Source of the DNA: Streptomyces sp. DG1A-41
Lineage (GTDB): Bacteria > Actinomycetota > Actinomycetes > Streptomycetales > Streptomycetaceae
Reading direction: 5' to 3'
DNA: 64,000 bases
Assembly (NCBI RefSeq): GCF_037055355.1
Contig: NZ_CP146350.1
Location: 6,595,001-6,659,000, forward strand
Part shown: one piece after another, positions 17,722-24,291 of the stretch
Layout: every line of letters begins with the position of its first letter
How positions within the stretch are numbered: position 1 is the first letter of the stretch
The notes under the pieces: generated by a model
What the model saw: the letters and a program-made list of their open reading frames with translations, nothing else
Told to the model about the DNA's origin: nothing
The model's database searches: none
Program-made: the position numbers and the translations under genes

Positions 17722-18173
17722 ACGGTGCCTCCGGCTGCGATCAGGGCTGCGGTGATCAGCAGGGCGCCGCCCATGCGAGTGAGGTCGACCGCCCGCCTGA
17801 GGCCGGTGAACTTGGCGACGGCGATCTGGGACAGGTTGGCGATGTGCTGGGCACGCCGGTCGTCGGCCAGTTCGGCAGTGATCTGCTCGGCGGTCAGCGT
17901 GGCCCACAGGGGAAAGCCGACCCGGTGAGTCCCGCCCAGGTTGGGGCGGACGGAGCCGAGCAGAAGACCGATCGCCGCGACCAGCAGGACCATGCCCGCG
18001 CCACCAACGAGGACGGTGGCGAGGTTCAGCGGTGCGTCCTTGGCGACCGTCCAGGCACCAGCCAGGGCCGCGCCGACGAAGGCGAGCAGCAGGGCGGTCT
18101 TGTTGTCGGTGCGGGCGATCTCTGCCTTGACGTCGGCCAGGGCGGCCGTCAGGTTCTGGTCCGGGGCGCTCAT
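17718..18173 (-). CDS. Small membrane protein, Pycsar-effector-like (DUF5706 type)
   Basis: 151 residues. Pattern: a short N-terminal helix with LTAALADVKAEIARTDNKTALLLAFVG, two membrane helices (about 28-45 and 53-75), a central soluble loop, then a helix pair ending in a third membrane segment (GGALLITAALIA). The A-x-x-D-x-K-x-x-x-L-L-A-F motif before the first helix is characteristic of the PycTM/DUF5706 family, in which the protein depolarises the membrane on cCMP/cUMP binding. No cyclase gene is visible in the element. Four-base overlaps on both sides tie it to the zinc-ribbon gene and rep. An alternative role is in transfer or replication. Confidence 0.65.
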   Translation of the reverse strand: MSAPDQNLTAALADVKAEIARTDNKTALLLAFVGAALAGAWTVAKDAPLNLATVLVGGAGMVLLVAAIGLLLGSVRPNLGGTHRVGFPLWATLTAEQITAELADDRRAQHIANLSQIAVAKFTGLRRAVDLTRMGGALLITAALIAAGGTV

Positions 18174-18373
18174 GCGCTCACTCCCAGGTCGGCGGTGGTC
18201 AGGCGCGCGCGAAGAGGCGCGGTGCCGGTGCCGGAGCAGAAGGGGCAGTCGACGCTGGTGGTGGGCAGGTGTCCACGGTGGTCGCGGGTGCCGGACGTGA
18301 CGGCGACGGTGGGGAAGCCGTCGCAGTTCGGGCAGATCCGGGTGGTTGTGGTGACCGGCGTCGGGCGGGTCAT
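18170..18373 (-). CDS. Small zinc-ribbon-like protein
   Basis: 67 residues with ICPNCDGFPTVAV and VDCPFCSGTGTAPL, i.e. two CxxC knuckles, the second with the CxxCxGxG look of DnaJ-type zinc fingers. GGAAGGAAC precedes the ATG. Such small proteins recur in AICE transfer operons without known function. The stop overlaps the start of the DUF5706-like gene. Confidence 0.7.
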   Translation of the reverse strand: MTRPTPVTTTTRICPNCDGFPTVAVTSGTRDHRGHLPTTSVDCPFCSGTGTAPLRARLTTADLGVSA

Positions 18374-18461
18374 GATGGGGGTTCCTTCCGGTTGTGAGAT
18401 CGGACAGGGACGGCGCCCGGAGCGGACAAGACTTGGCGGTTGAGGCCGCTCCGGGGGCCGG

Positions 18462-18779
18462 TCAGCGCCGCTTCGTCTCCGAGGCGAGCAGCGAGCGCAG
18501 GACGACGGCGCACACAGCGACCGAGGCGCCGGTGATGGCGACCGCGAGGAGCATGGAGACCAGGACGGCGCCGACGACCAGGACCACGGCGGTGCCGCCG
18601 CCGACGAGGGCGAGGGCGGTGCCGGGGGTGAGCTGCACCGTCGGCCGGGACGGGGCCGGGGCCACCGGGGCGGGCGGCGGGGTCTGGGCGGCCGGGACGC
18701 TAGTGGTCGGCTCGACGACGGCGGGCGGTGTGACGTGGCCGGTCGGCGTGGGCATGGTCGGGATCTTCGGGCGGAACAT
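18462..18779 (-). CDS. SpdD-like plasmid spread protein
   Basis: 105 residues: a Pro/Thr-rich N-terminal half (MPTPTGHVTPPAVVEPTTS...) followed by two closely packed hydrophobic helices (GTALALVGGGTAVVLVVGAVLV and a second from MLLAVAITGASVAVC) and a basic tail. This matches the SpdD proteins of pSAM2-type elements, which help the transferred plasmid spread along septate hyphae. AGGAGA lies 7 bases before the ATG. Confidence 0.75.
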   Translation of the reverse strand: MFRPKIPTMPTPTGHVTPPAVVEPTTSVPAAQTPPPAPVAPAPSRPTVQLTPGTALALVGGGTAVVLVVGAVLVSMLLAVAITGASVAVCAVVLRSLLASETKRR

Positions 18780-18791
18780 CAGCGATCTCCT

Positions 18792-18947
18792 CTACTTGAC
18801 GAAGGTGTCGATGGCGGGGGCCAGGACGCTGTCGGCGAGGAGGAAGCCGCCGAGCAGCAGGACCGTGATGAGCCACCAGGGCGGGCGGATGAGCTTGACG
18901 CCGAGGTAGCCGACGACGAGCAGCGCGAGCCAGAGCGGAACCTGCAT
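18792..18947 (-). CDS. 51-residue double-helix membrane protein (Spd-like)
   Basis: A short gene: MQVPLWLALLVVGYLGVKLI, RPPWW, then LITVLLLGGFLLADSVLAPA and a short polar end. Two membrane helices joined by RPPWW. GGAGG overlaps the stop of the upstream gene and sits 7 bases before the ATG, so it is coupled to its neighbours. Position and character are those of small Spd spread proteins of AICEs. Confidence 0.72.
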   Translation of the reverse strand: MQVPLWLALLVVGYLGVKLIRPPWWLITVLLLGGFLLADSVLAPAIDTFVK

Positions 18948-18959
18948 GGCGGTTGCCTC

Positions 18960-19151
18960 CTAGCGGACGCGGCAGCGGTGGGTGCGGGCGGCGAGCTGGG
19001 CGGCGGACTGGCTGGAGTAGTCGGAGGACCAGCCGCACCGGTCGGCGGTGCACACGGCGGCGTACTTGGTCTGGCCGTGCCGGTCGCGGTGGGTGCCGAT
19101 CTGCACCGGGCCGATCCGCATCACGGAGTGGAAGTGGTCACGGGCGGGCAT
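18960..19151 (-). CDS. Mobile element transfer protein, small
   Basis: 63 residues: MPARDHFHSVMRIGPVQIGTH..., then CTADRCGWSSDYSSQSAAQLAARTHRCRV. The Cys and His spacing (C-x4-C...H-x-C) suggests a small zinc-binding fold. Proteins of this length and sequence type are found between traB and spd genes in many Streptomyces integrated plasmids; their role in transfer is inferred from context. The gene ends 12 bases before the 51-residue membrane protein. Confidence 0.72.
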   Translation of the reverse strand: MPARDHFHSVMRIGPVQIGTHRDRHGQTKYAAVCTADRCGWSSDYSSQSAAQLAARTHRCRVR

Positions 19152-19152
19152 G

Positions 19153-19347
19153 TCAGGCGGTTTCCTCTCGGGTCAGGGCCGGGTCGGGGAAGGCGGCGCG
19201 GATACCGGCGGCGGTGGCCGGGTTGGTGGTGCGGCTGGCGGCTTCCTCGGCGAGCAGGTGCGCGAGGAAGGGCCGGTTCGCGGCGGCCATCTCGCGGGCG
19301 GCGTCGAGGTGGTCGGCGGCGGTCAGGTCAGCCGGGTCACTGGTCAT
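19153..19347 (-). CDS. Small helical protein of the transfer operon
   Basis: 64 residues from ATG at 19347 (MTSDPADLTAADHLDAAREM). An acidic, Ala-rich helical protein (AADHLDAAREMAAANRPFLAHLLAEEAASR) with no catalytic motif or membrane segment. It stops one base before the ATG of the following transfer protein gene. Function unknown; an AICE operon member. Confidence 0.62.
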   Translation of the reverse strand: MTSDPADLTAADHLDAAREMAAANRPFLAHLLAEEAASRTTNPATAAGIRAAFPDPALTREETA

Positions 19348-19366
19348 GGCGTGTCTCCCGTCGATG

Positions 19367-20053
19367 TCAGGCGAGTTGGGCGGCGATGGCGTCGGCCAAC
19401 TGGGGCGGGACACCGAGGCGGGCGCGCAGAGTGTCGGCGTCGATCGGCGTACCGGTACGGGTGCGGTGGTCGTCGGCGACCTTCCGGGCGTGGTCGACCA
19501 GCGCAGCCGGGACCGGCGCAGCCGGAGCAGAGGGCGCAGCTGCGGCAGGTTCGGGGGCGGGAAGCGCGGGAGCTTCCTCAGCCCCGGGAGCGGAAGACTC
19601 TTCCAACTCCGTGTTGGCGGGCAGCGGTTCGGGCTCGATGTCGGGCGCGGGAGCCGCGGCTGCGGGTGCCGGCGGATCCGGCACCCGGTCCGTGGCCGAG
19701 TGAGCGAGGAGCGTTCCGCCCATGAACGCCAGCGCGGGCCAGGCGGCTACGAGGATCCGCAGCCAGGCCGGGACGTGGTCGAGGTCGAGGAGTCCAGCGG
19801 TGGCGACGTTGGCGCCGAGCGAGGCGACCAGGGCGATCACGAACCAGCACCAGGCCAGCCGGGACGGGCCGTGCGAGCGCAGCCGCCGCCAGGAGGCGAC
19901 CAGGAGCAGGTCCACGCTGATCGGGTAGGCCCAGGCCTTCCAGCCGTCCTGTCCGGCAGCGGCGGCCAGGTCGTGGAGGTGGGCGAAGGACAGCGCCCCG
20001 GCGATGACGGCCTGGACCAGGACGGCGTCGACGCGGAGAGCGGGGCGAGTCAT
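19367..20053 (-). CDS. DUF2637-like membrane protein (Spd family)
   Basis: 228 residues from ATG at 20053. Four hydrophobic helices occupy about residues 8-125 (VQAVIAGALSFAHLHDLA; YPISVDLLLVASW; AWCWFVIALVASLGANVAT; LRILVAAWPALAFMGGTLL), then a long Ala/Pro/Glu linker and a C-terminal helical part (ALVDHARKVADDHRTRTG...ARLGVPPQLADAIAAQLA) resembling a small DNA-binding helix bundle. The first domain is typical of DUF2637 proteins in Streptomyces plasmid transfer regions. It lies directly after the translocase gene. Confidence 0.75.
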   Translation of the reverse strand: MTRPALRVDAVLVQAVIAGALSFAHLHDLAAAAGQDGWKAWAYPISVDLLLVASWRRLRSHGPSRLAWCWFVIALVASLGANVATAGLLDLDHVPAWLRILVAAWPALAFMGGTLLAHSATDRVPDPPAPAAAAPAPDIEPEPLPANTELEESSAPGAEEAPALPAPEPAAAAPSAPAAPVPAALVDHARKVADDHRTRTGTPIDADTLRARLGVPPQLADAIAAQLA

Positions 20054-20135
20054 CACGGTTCCTTCCTGTCGTGAGGCATGGCGGGGGTAGGGACCTGGCG
20101 CGAAGCGGTCACGCCGACCGGTTAAGCGGGAAGAG

Positions 20136-21491
20136 TCAGGCCGTGGCGGGGGCAGTCTTGGACAGCGGCACCCGAGCCGAGGGCAGAGAACCAGTCGCGG
20201 GCCGGTAGGCCGCCAGGGCGGGCACATTGGGGGTGCGGTCGACGTACCTGTTGCAGGTGTTCACGGCCTGGCGCAGCGAGGTGTGCGGGGCGCGGATGCG
20301 GTGCCAGCCCCCGGTGGAGTCACCGGCGATCGCGATGCCTCGAGTCTCGGCGGGTATCTGGATGGCGGCCAGGACGGCGTCCGGGGAGATGTCGCCGAAG
20401 GCCATGTTGGCGCTCGTTTCGTCGTTGACGCGGTGGGCGGTACGGCCGGTGAGCTGGGCGCGGAGCATGGTGATGCCCTTGCCGAGCTCGGAGCCGAAGC
20501 GCTGCCCGCAGATCTCCAGATAGATGCCAGCGGCACGGCCGAGCTGAGCGAGACGGACCAGGGCCGTGATGATCCGGTCCCGGCGCTTCTCCTCCTCCTT
20601 ACTGGCGAACAGGGCGAGTTCGGCGACCTCGTCGACCAGGACCACGACCGGCACCGGCCGCAGGTCCTCGCGCAGGTCCCAGATGTCGGCGGCGATCTCC
20701 GCATCCGGCACCGCGACACTGATGCGCTGCTCAGCCCGGATCAGCTGGTAGACCTCCCCCATGTGCGACACCAGCGCTTCCAGCAGCTCCAGCGCGGTGT
20801 CCGGGTTGTCGGCCAGCGCGGAGAACCGGCGTGCCAGCGGGAACAGCTCGACCCCCTGCTTGCAGTCGATGCCGACCAGAGCGACGTGGTGCGGGGCCAG
20901 ACCGGCCACCAGGTTGCGCTGGTAGACGGACTTGCCAGACTCCGTGGCCCCAAGCGTCAGACCGTGCGGGACGGCGCGATAGTCGCGGTAGTGCACCGAG
21001 CCGTCCTCCCGCAGCGCGACGGGAACCCGCATAGGGGCAGGGTCGACCTTCGCGGGCATCTGGACCCGCTTGAGCACGTCATAGCCGGTCATCCGCACCT
21101 CGACGACGCCGGAGCGGACCTCTCGGGAGGTCACGCCGTACATCCCGAAGGAATGGCGCAGCCGGTCCGTCGAGGCCGCCACGTCGAAGGCGTCCTGGCC
21201 GGGCCGGAGCTTGAGCCGAAGGACCAGACCGGTCCGGGTCGGGCGCAGCCGCAGGATGCGCGGCGGGCGGGACTCCGGCACCGGCCGGTTAGCCACACGA
21301 GCAAGGGCCAGCCGCCAGCGCGAAGGCGGGACCGTCAGACCGCAGGCGTCCATGACCGAGGCGTAGCGAACCAGGACCCGCAGCGTGGCGAGGATGATCC
21401 CGAAGGTCAGCCAGTACCAGGCGGGGCGCCGCCACCGCAGGAGACCCGCAGCAGCGACGACCACAACCACAGCGACCATGAACCACGTCAT
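20136..21491 (-). CDS. FtsK/SpoIIIE-type conjugal DNA translocase (TraB/TraSA-like)
   Basis: 451 residues. Two N-terminal membrane helices (3-20 and 25-45), then an FtsK ATPase domain: Walker A GATESGKSVYQRNLVAGL and Walker B PVPVVVLVDEVAELALF. Streptomyces transfer needs only one such hexameric pump, which moves double-stranded element DNA from a cis site (clt) into the recipient, unlike T4SS conjugation. Its presence classes the element as conjugative. It starts 2 bases after the preceding regulator gene. Confidence 0.92.
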   Translation of the reverse strand: MTWFMVAVVVVVAAAGLLRWRRPAWYWLTFGIILATLRVLVRYASVMDACGLTVPPSRWRLALARVANRPVPESRPPRILRLRPTRTGLVLRLKLRPGQDAFDVAASTDRLRHSFGMYGVTSREVRSGVVEVRMTGYDVLKRVQMPAKVDPAPMRVPVALREDGSVHYRDYRAVPHGLTLGATESGKSVYQRNLVAGLAPHHVALVGIDCKQGVELFPLARRFSALADNPDTALELLEALVSHMGEVYQLIRAEQRISVAVPDAEIAADIWDLREDLRPVPVVVLVDEVAELALFASKEEEKRRDRIITALVRLAQLGRAAGIYLEICGQRFGSELGKGITMLRAQLTGRTAHRVNDETSANMAFGDISPDAVLAAIQIPAETRGIAIAGDSTGGWHRIRAPHTSLRQAVNTCNRYVDRTPNVPALAAYRPATGSLPSARVPLSKTAPATA

Positions 21492-21493
21492 GA

Positions 21494-21847
21494 TCAGGCC
21501 GCCTCAGATGCCGAGCCGGTGGCGGCCAGCGAGGTCACGGCGACCGCGCGGAACGCGATCCCGTGGCGCTTCTGCCCGTTGAACTCGTTCTCCCACGCCG
21601 AGGCGACCAGCCCCGTCAGGGCGACCGGGGTACCCATGGTCAGGTCCTCGGAGACGCCGGGCTGCGGAACGGTCAGCTTGAGGATCTCCACCTCATCCGG
21701 CGTGGAGAACATGACCTCCACGGTCATCAGCGTCACGCCGTCCTTGTCGAGGGCGATCTCACCGGTACGACGGTCCTTGACCTTGGGCTGCGGAGCCTTG
21801 GCAACCATGACGGTCGCGTTGGCGGTGTCGACGGGAATCTGACGCAT
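21494..21847 (-). CDS. SCO3933-family AICE protein
   Basis: 117 residues (MRQIPVDTANATVMVAKAPQPKVKDRRTGEIALDKDG...), a beta-rich protein with the stretch GTPVALTGLVASAWENEFNGQKRHGIAFRA that looks OB-fold-like. This family regularly precedes the translocase gene in Streptomyces integrated elements and is labelled regulatory by homology; a role in DNA binding is inferred. It is the first gene of the minus-strand transfer operon and is read from the repeat-rich divergent region. Confidence 0.75.
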   Translation of the reverse strand: MRQIPVDTANATVMVAKAPQPKVKDRRTGEIALDKDGVTLMTVEVMFSTPDEVEILKLTVPQPGVSEDLTMGTPVALTGLVASAWENEFNGQKRHGIAFRAVAVTSLAATGSASEAA

Positions 21848-21923
21848 GGTCTGTCTCCTGAATTTGGAGGGCTGTTCGAACCGACGGAAGCGCCGGTGAG
21901 ATCAGGAGACCGCGAGAGGCAGT

Positions 21924-21985
21924 GGACGTATCACGGTCCGTATGGACGTTTAGGGACGTCTGAGCTATCGTCAAAACGTCCCTAA
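21924..21985. promoter_or_regulatory. Divergent operator region with phased GGACGT sites
   Basis: GGACGT occurs at 21924, 21944 and 21954 in one orientation and inverted at 21976 (ACGTCC). The last two form the perfect repeat TTAGGGACGT/ACGTCCCTAA (21950-21959 and 21976-21985). The spacing of 20 and 10 bases puts the direct copies on the same face of the helix. It lies between the transfer operon and the XRE regulator and is the obvious control site of the element. Confidence 0.7.
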
Positions 21986-22007
21986 GAAGTCCTACGAGAG
22001 GAGAGCC

Positions 22008-22739
22008 ATGGCGAACGAGCGTCTGCGCGCGGCGATTTCAGCGAAGGGCGAGACCATCCAGTCCCTGGCTCAGCACGTCGGGGTCGACCCCAAGAGCGTG
22101 GAGCGCTGGATCACGACCAACCGCACGCCGCACCGGGGACACCGCTGGAAGGCCGCGAGCTTCCTCGATGCCGATGAGGTCTACCTGTGGCCGACCGTCG
22201 AGAAGCAGGCCGAGTCCGCCAGCACATCCGAGCTGATCACGTACTACCCCCACCGGGGCGCGGTTCCGGCAGCGCTGTGGTCATCGCTGATCGAAAAGGC
22301 GAAGGACCAGGTGGACATCCTCGTGTACGCAGGGCTGTTCCTCTTCGACAACCACCCGGACCTGCCGGACCAGTTGGCGGAGAAGGCCAAGGCCGGAGCC
22401 CAGGTTCGTGTCCTGCTTGGCGATCCCGACTCCGGGATGGTCCGCCAGCGCGGCGAAGAAGAGGGCATAGGGGGCGACCTGGCCGCACGTGCCCGGATTA
22501 CGCGGCGCTACCTCGAACCGGCGATGACGACGCCCGGCGTCGAAGTCCGGTTGCACGACACGATCCTCTACAACTCGATCTACCGGTTCGATGACGACGT
22601 GCTGGTGAACCCGCACGTAATCGGAGCCCCCGCCGGACAGAACCCTGTGCTGCACTTCCGCTACATCCCGGGCGCCCGCACCTTCCGGCACTACATGCGC
22701 AGCTTCGACTACACCTGGGAGCGCGGTCGACCCGCATAG
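22008..22739 (+). CDS. XRE-type regulator with C-terminal DUF5919/PLD-like domain
   Basis: 243 residues, AGGAGAG 7 bases upstream. The N-terminal HTH (about 5-45: LRAAISAKGETIQSLAQHVGVDPKSVERWI) is followed by a domain of about 160 residues (YYPHRGAVPAALWSSLIEKAKDQVDILVYAGLFLFDNHPDL...VRVLLGDPDSGMV) that resembles phospholipase-D-like folds and matches the DUF5919 family of AICE regulators. HKD catalytic motifs are not evident, so a ligand-sensing role is more likely than catalysis. It is divergent from the transfer operon and probably its repressor. Confidence 0.82.
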   Translation: MANERLRAAISAKGETIQSLAQHVGVDPKSVERWITTNRTPHRGHRWKAASFLDADEVYLWPTVEKQAESASTSELITYYPHRGAVPAALWSSLIEKAKDQVDILVYAGLFLFDNHPDLPDQLAEKAKAGAQVRVLLGDPDSGMVRQRGEEEGIGGDLAARARITRRYLEPAMTTPGVEVRLHDTILYNSIYRFDDDVLVNPHVIGAPAGQNPVLHFRYIPGARTFRHYMRSFDYTWERGRPA

Positions 22740-22831
22740 GCAAGCGCCGACACGTTGGAGACCGGGGCTGCGGGCGCCGGCGGAACCGGCACCTGGTCTC
22801 CGGCCGACGACGAGCGTGCGACGCTGGAGTC

Positions 22832-23302
22832 ATGGCCCGAGTCGACTACTTCAACGATCCGAACGCGCCGAAGGCGAACAGCATCGTGCCGTCCGTAACC
22901 GCGGTGGCCCTCAACGACGCCGGGGAAGTACTGCTGATCCACAAGACGGACAACGACCTATGGGCCCTGCCCGGTGGCGGGGTCGACGTCGGCGAGTCGG
23001 CACCCGATGCGGCTGTGCGTGAGACCAAGGAAGAGACCGGGTTCGACGTCGAGGTGACGGGACTGGTCGGCACCTACACCAACCCGGCTCACGTCATGGC
23101 GTACGACGACGGCGAGGTCCGCCAGCAGTTCTCGATCTGTTTCCGAGCAAGCATCGTCGGCGGCGAGCTGCGCACGAGCAGCGAGAGCAAGGAAGTGGCG
23201 TTCGTGCATCCCAGTCGGCTGGACAGCCTGAACATCCATCCGTCGATGCGGATGCGGATCGATCACGGCTTGGCTGACCGCCCTGGGCCCTACGTCGGTT
23301 GA
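22832..23302 (+). CDS. Nudix hydrolase of the element
   Basis: 156 residues. Nudix box: GGGVDVGESAPDAAVRETKEE followed by TGF, with the REXXEE metal site. Nudix genes next to the regulator are a recurring feature of AICEs (pSAM2 carries one); the substrate is not known. The gene follows the XRE regulator by 92 bases and converges with the HD gene, leaving fewer than 20 bases or slightly overlapping ends. Confidence 0.88.
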   Translation: MARVDYFNDPNAPKANSIVPSVTAVALNDAGEVLLIHKTDNDLWALPGGGVDVGESAPDAAVRETKEETGFDVEVTGLVGTYTNPAHVMAYDDGEVRQQFSICFRASIVGGELRTSSESKEVAFVHPSRLDSLNIHPSMRMRIDHGLADRPGPYVG

Positions 23303-23850
23303 TCGCCTAGGCGAGCGAGCGTCCGACCGACAGCGGCGCCGAGGTACGGCCGCGCCTTGCTGATCGCGTTGTGCACCTCGCTACCAGGCTCGTAGCGCTC
23401 CAAGATCTCGTCAATACGGCTGTCGAAGACGAAGGACTGACCGGCCGGGCCGGTCGTCATGTCCGCATAGATCAGCGCGTCCAGGACCGGGGAGTCCTCT
23501 CGGTCGTACACCTCCAGCTCGGCGGTCAGGCCGCGCTGCTCAGCCTCGTACACAGCGCCGGAGTGGTGAGCAACCAGGCGCACGAGCCGGGAGGGCGCAC
23601 CAAGCGTCTCCAGATACCGCGCACCATCGAGGGGATGAAAGCCCGTGTCCCGCAGTTCGGGGGCGTAGCCGATGTCATGCAGCCACGCGGCAGCGACAAG
23701 CAGATCACGGTCACCCTCGGACACTGCCGCCGAAGCTTCGCGAGCACGAGCCGCTACGGCCTGAGTGTGCAGCCAGCGATTCCCGAGCGGAGGCAACAGA
23801 GACTCGGCCAGCTCGGCCGCACCTTGAGGCGTGTCTAGGGCAGAGGACAT
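23290..23850 (-). CDS. HD-domain phosphohydrolase of the element
   Basis: 186 residues from ATG at 23850; GTG at 23859 is an alternative. HD metal ligands: H in WLHTQAVAARA, HD in AAAWLHDIGYAPE, H in VAHHSGAVY and D in LDALIYADMT. This matches small HD proteins acting on nucleotides. HD enzymes hydrolyse, among others, dNTPs and (p)ppGpp; the specificity here cannot be seen. It is convergent with the Nudix gene and downstream, in the same direction, of the RelA/SpoT gene. Confidence 0.83.
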   Translation of the reverse strand: MSSALDTPQGAAELAESLLPPLGNRWLHTQAVAARAREASAAVSEGDRDLLVAAAWLHDIGYAPELRDTGFHPLDGARYLETLGAPSRLVRLVAHHSGAVYEAEQRGLTAELEVYDREDSPVLDALIYADMTTGPAGQSFVFDSRIDEILERYEPGSEVHNAISKARPYLGAAVGRTLARLGDQPT

Positions 23851-23949
23851 AGATCGCACGGTAGCCCAGCGGGCACACAGCCGACAGCCCCGGACGGGTC
23901 CAAGGGATCATGGCGCGGTAAGACTTTCCCTACTTCATCAAGTGCCCGC

Positions 23950-24213
23950 GCACGGCGCGGGCGCGCGCCGCCTCTGCGGCGCGGCCTGCCTCCTGTCTGC
24001 GCCCCGGCTGGCCGCGCCCGGCGGCGCGCTCGGCGGCTGCGGGCATGAAGAGGGAGACACCCTCTGTGGCTGGGGCGGTCGGCTCCACGGCTTTAGGCAG
24101 CCACTTTGGGGCGAGCCTCGAAGATCATGGCCCCAACGTCGTGCTTTAACGGGCAGGTCCACAGACTGCCCGACGCGCCGGAAGCTTACGGGGCCATGAT
24201 CACTCGCCCCAAA
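23950..24213. repeat. Nested inverted repeats and GC hairpins, no gene (possible origin)
   Basis: The 440 bases between the HD and RelA/SpoT genes hold no supported gene. At 23945-23990 short GC hairpins occur, including GCGCCGC-CTCT-GCGGCGC. At 24105-24213 three nested inverted repeats occur: TTTGGGGCGAG (24105-24115) with its complement at 24203-24213, GATCATGGCCCC (24123-24134) with 24190-24201, and GGGCAG/CTGCCC (24151-24156 and 24166-24171). A long imperfect hairpin of this kind suits a single-strand or double-strand origin, a clt transfer site, or a remnant mobile sequence. Which one is not decidable here. Confidence 0.5.
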
Positions 24214-24291
24214 GCAGCTCCAGCCCAAAGCCGCTCCGCCGACCTATCTGCCCGGCAGCGATCGTGGAGGGGTTTATTCGGGATCACTTCA

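Noticed and set aside
16396..17928. Long plus-strand frame opposite the replication initiator
   Set aside because: Gly/Val/Ala-rich antisense frame without domains; the minus-strand frame has HUH and zinc motifs.
17718..18173. A complete Pycsar system (cyclase plus effector)
   Set aside because: No adenylate/guanylate-cyclase-like gene is present in the element or its flanks, so only an effector-like protein can be claimed.
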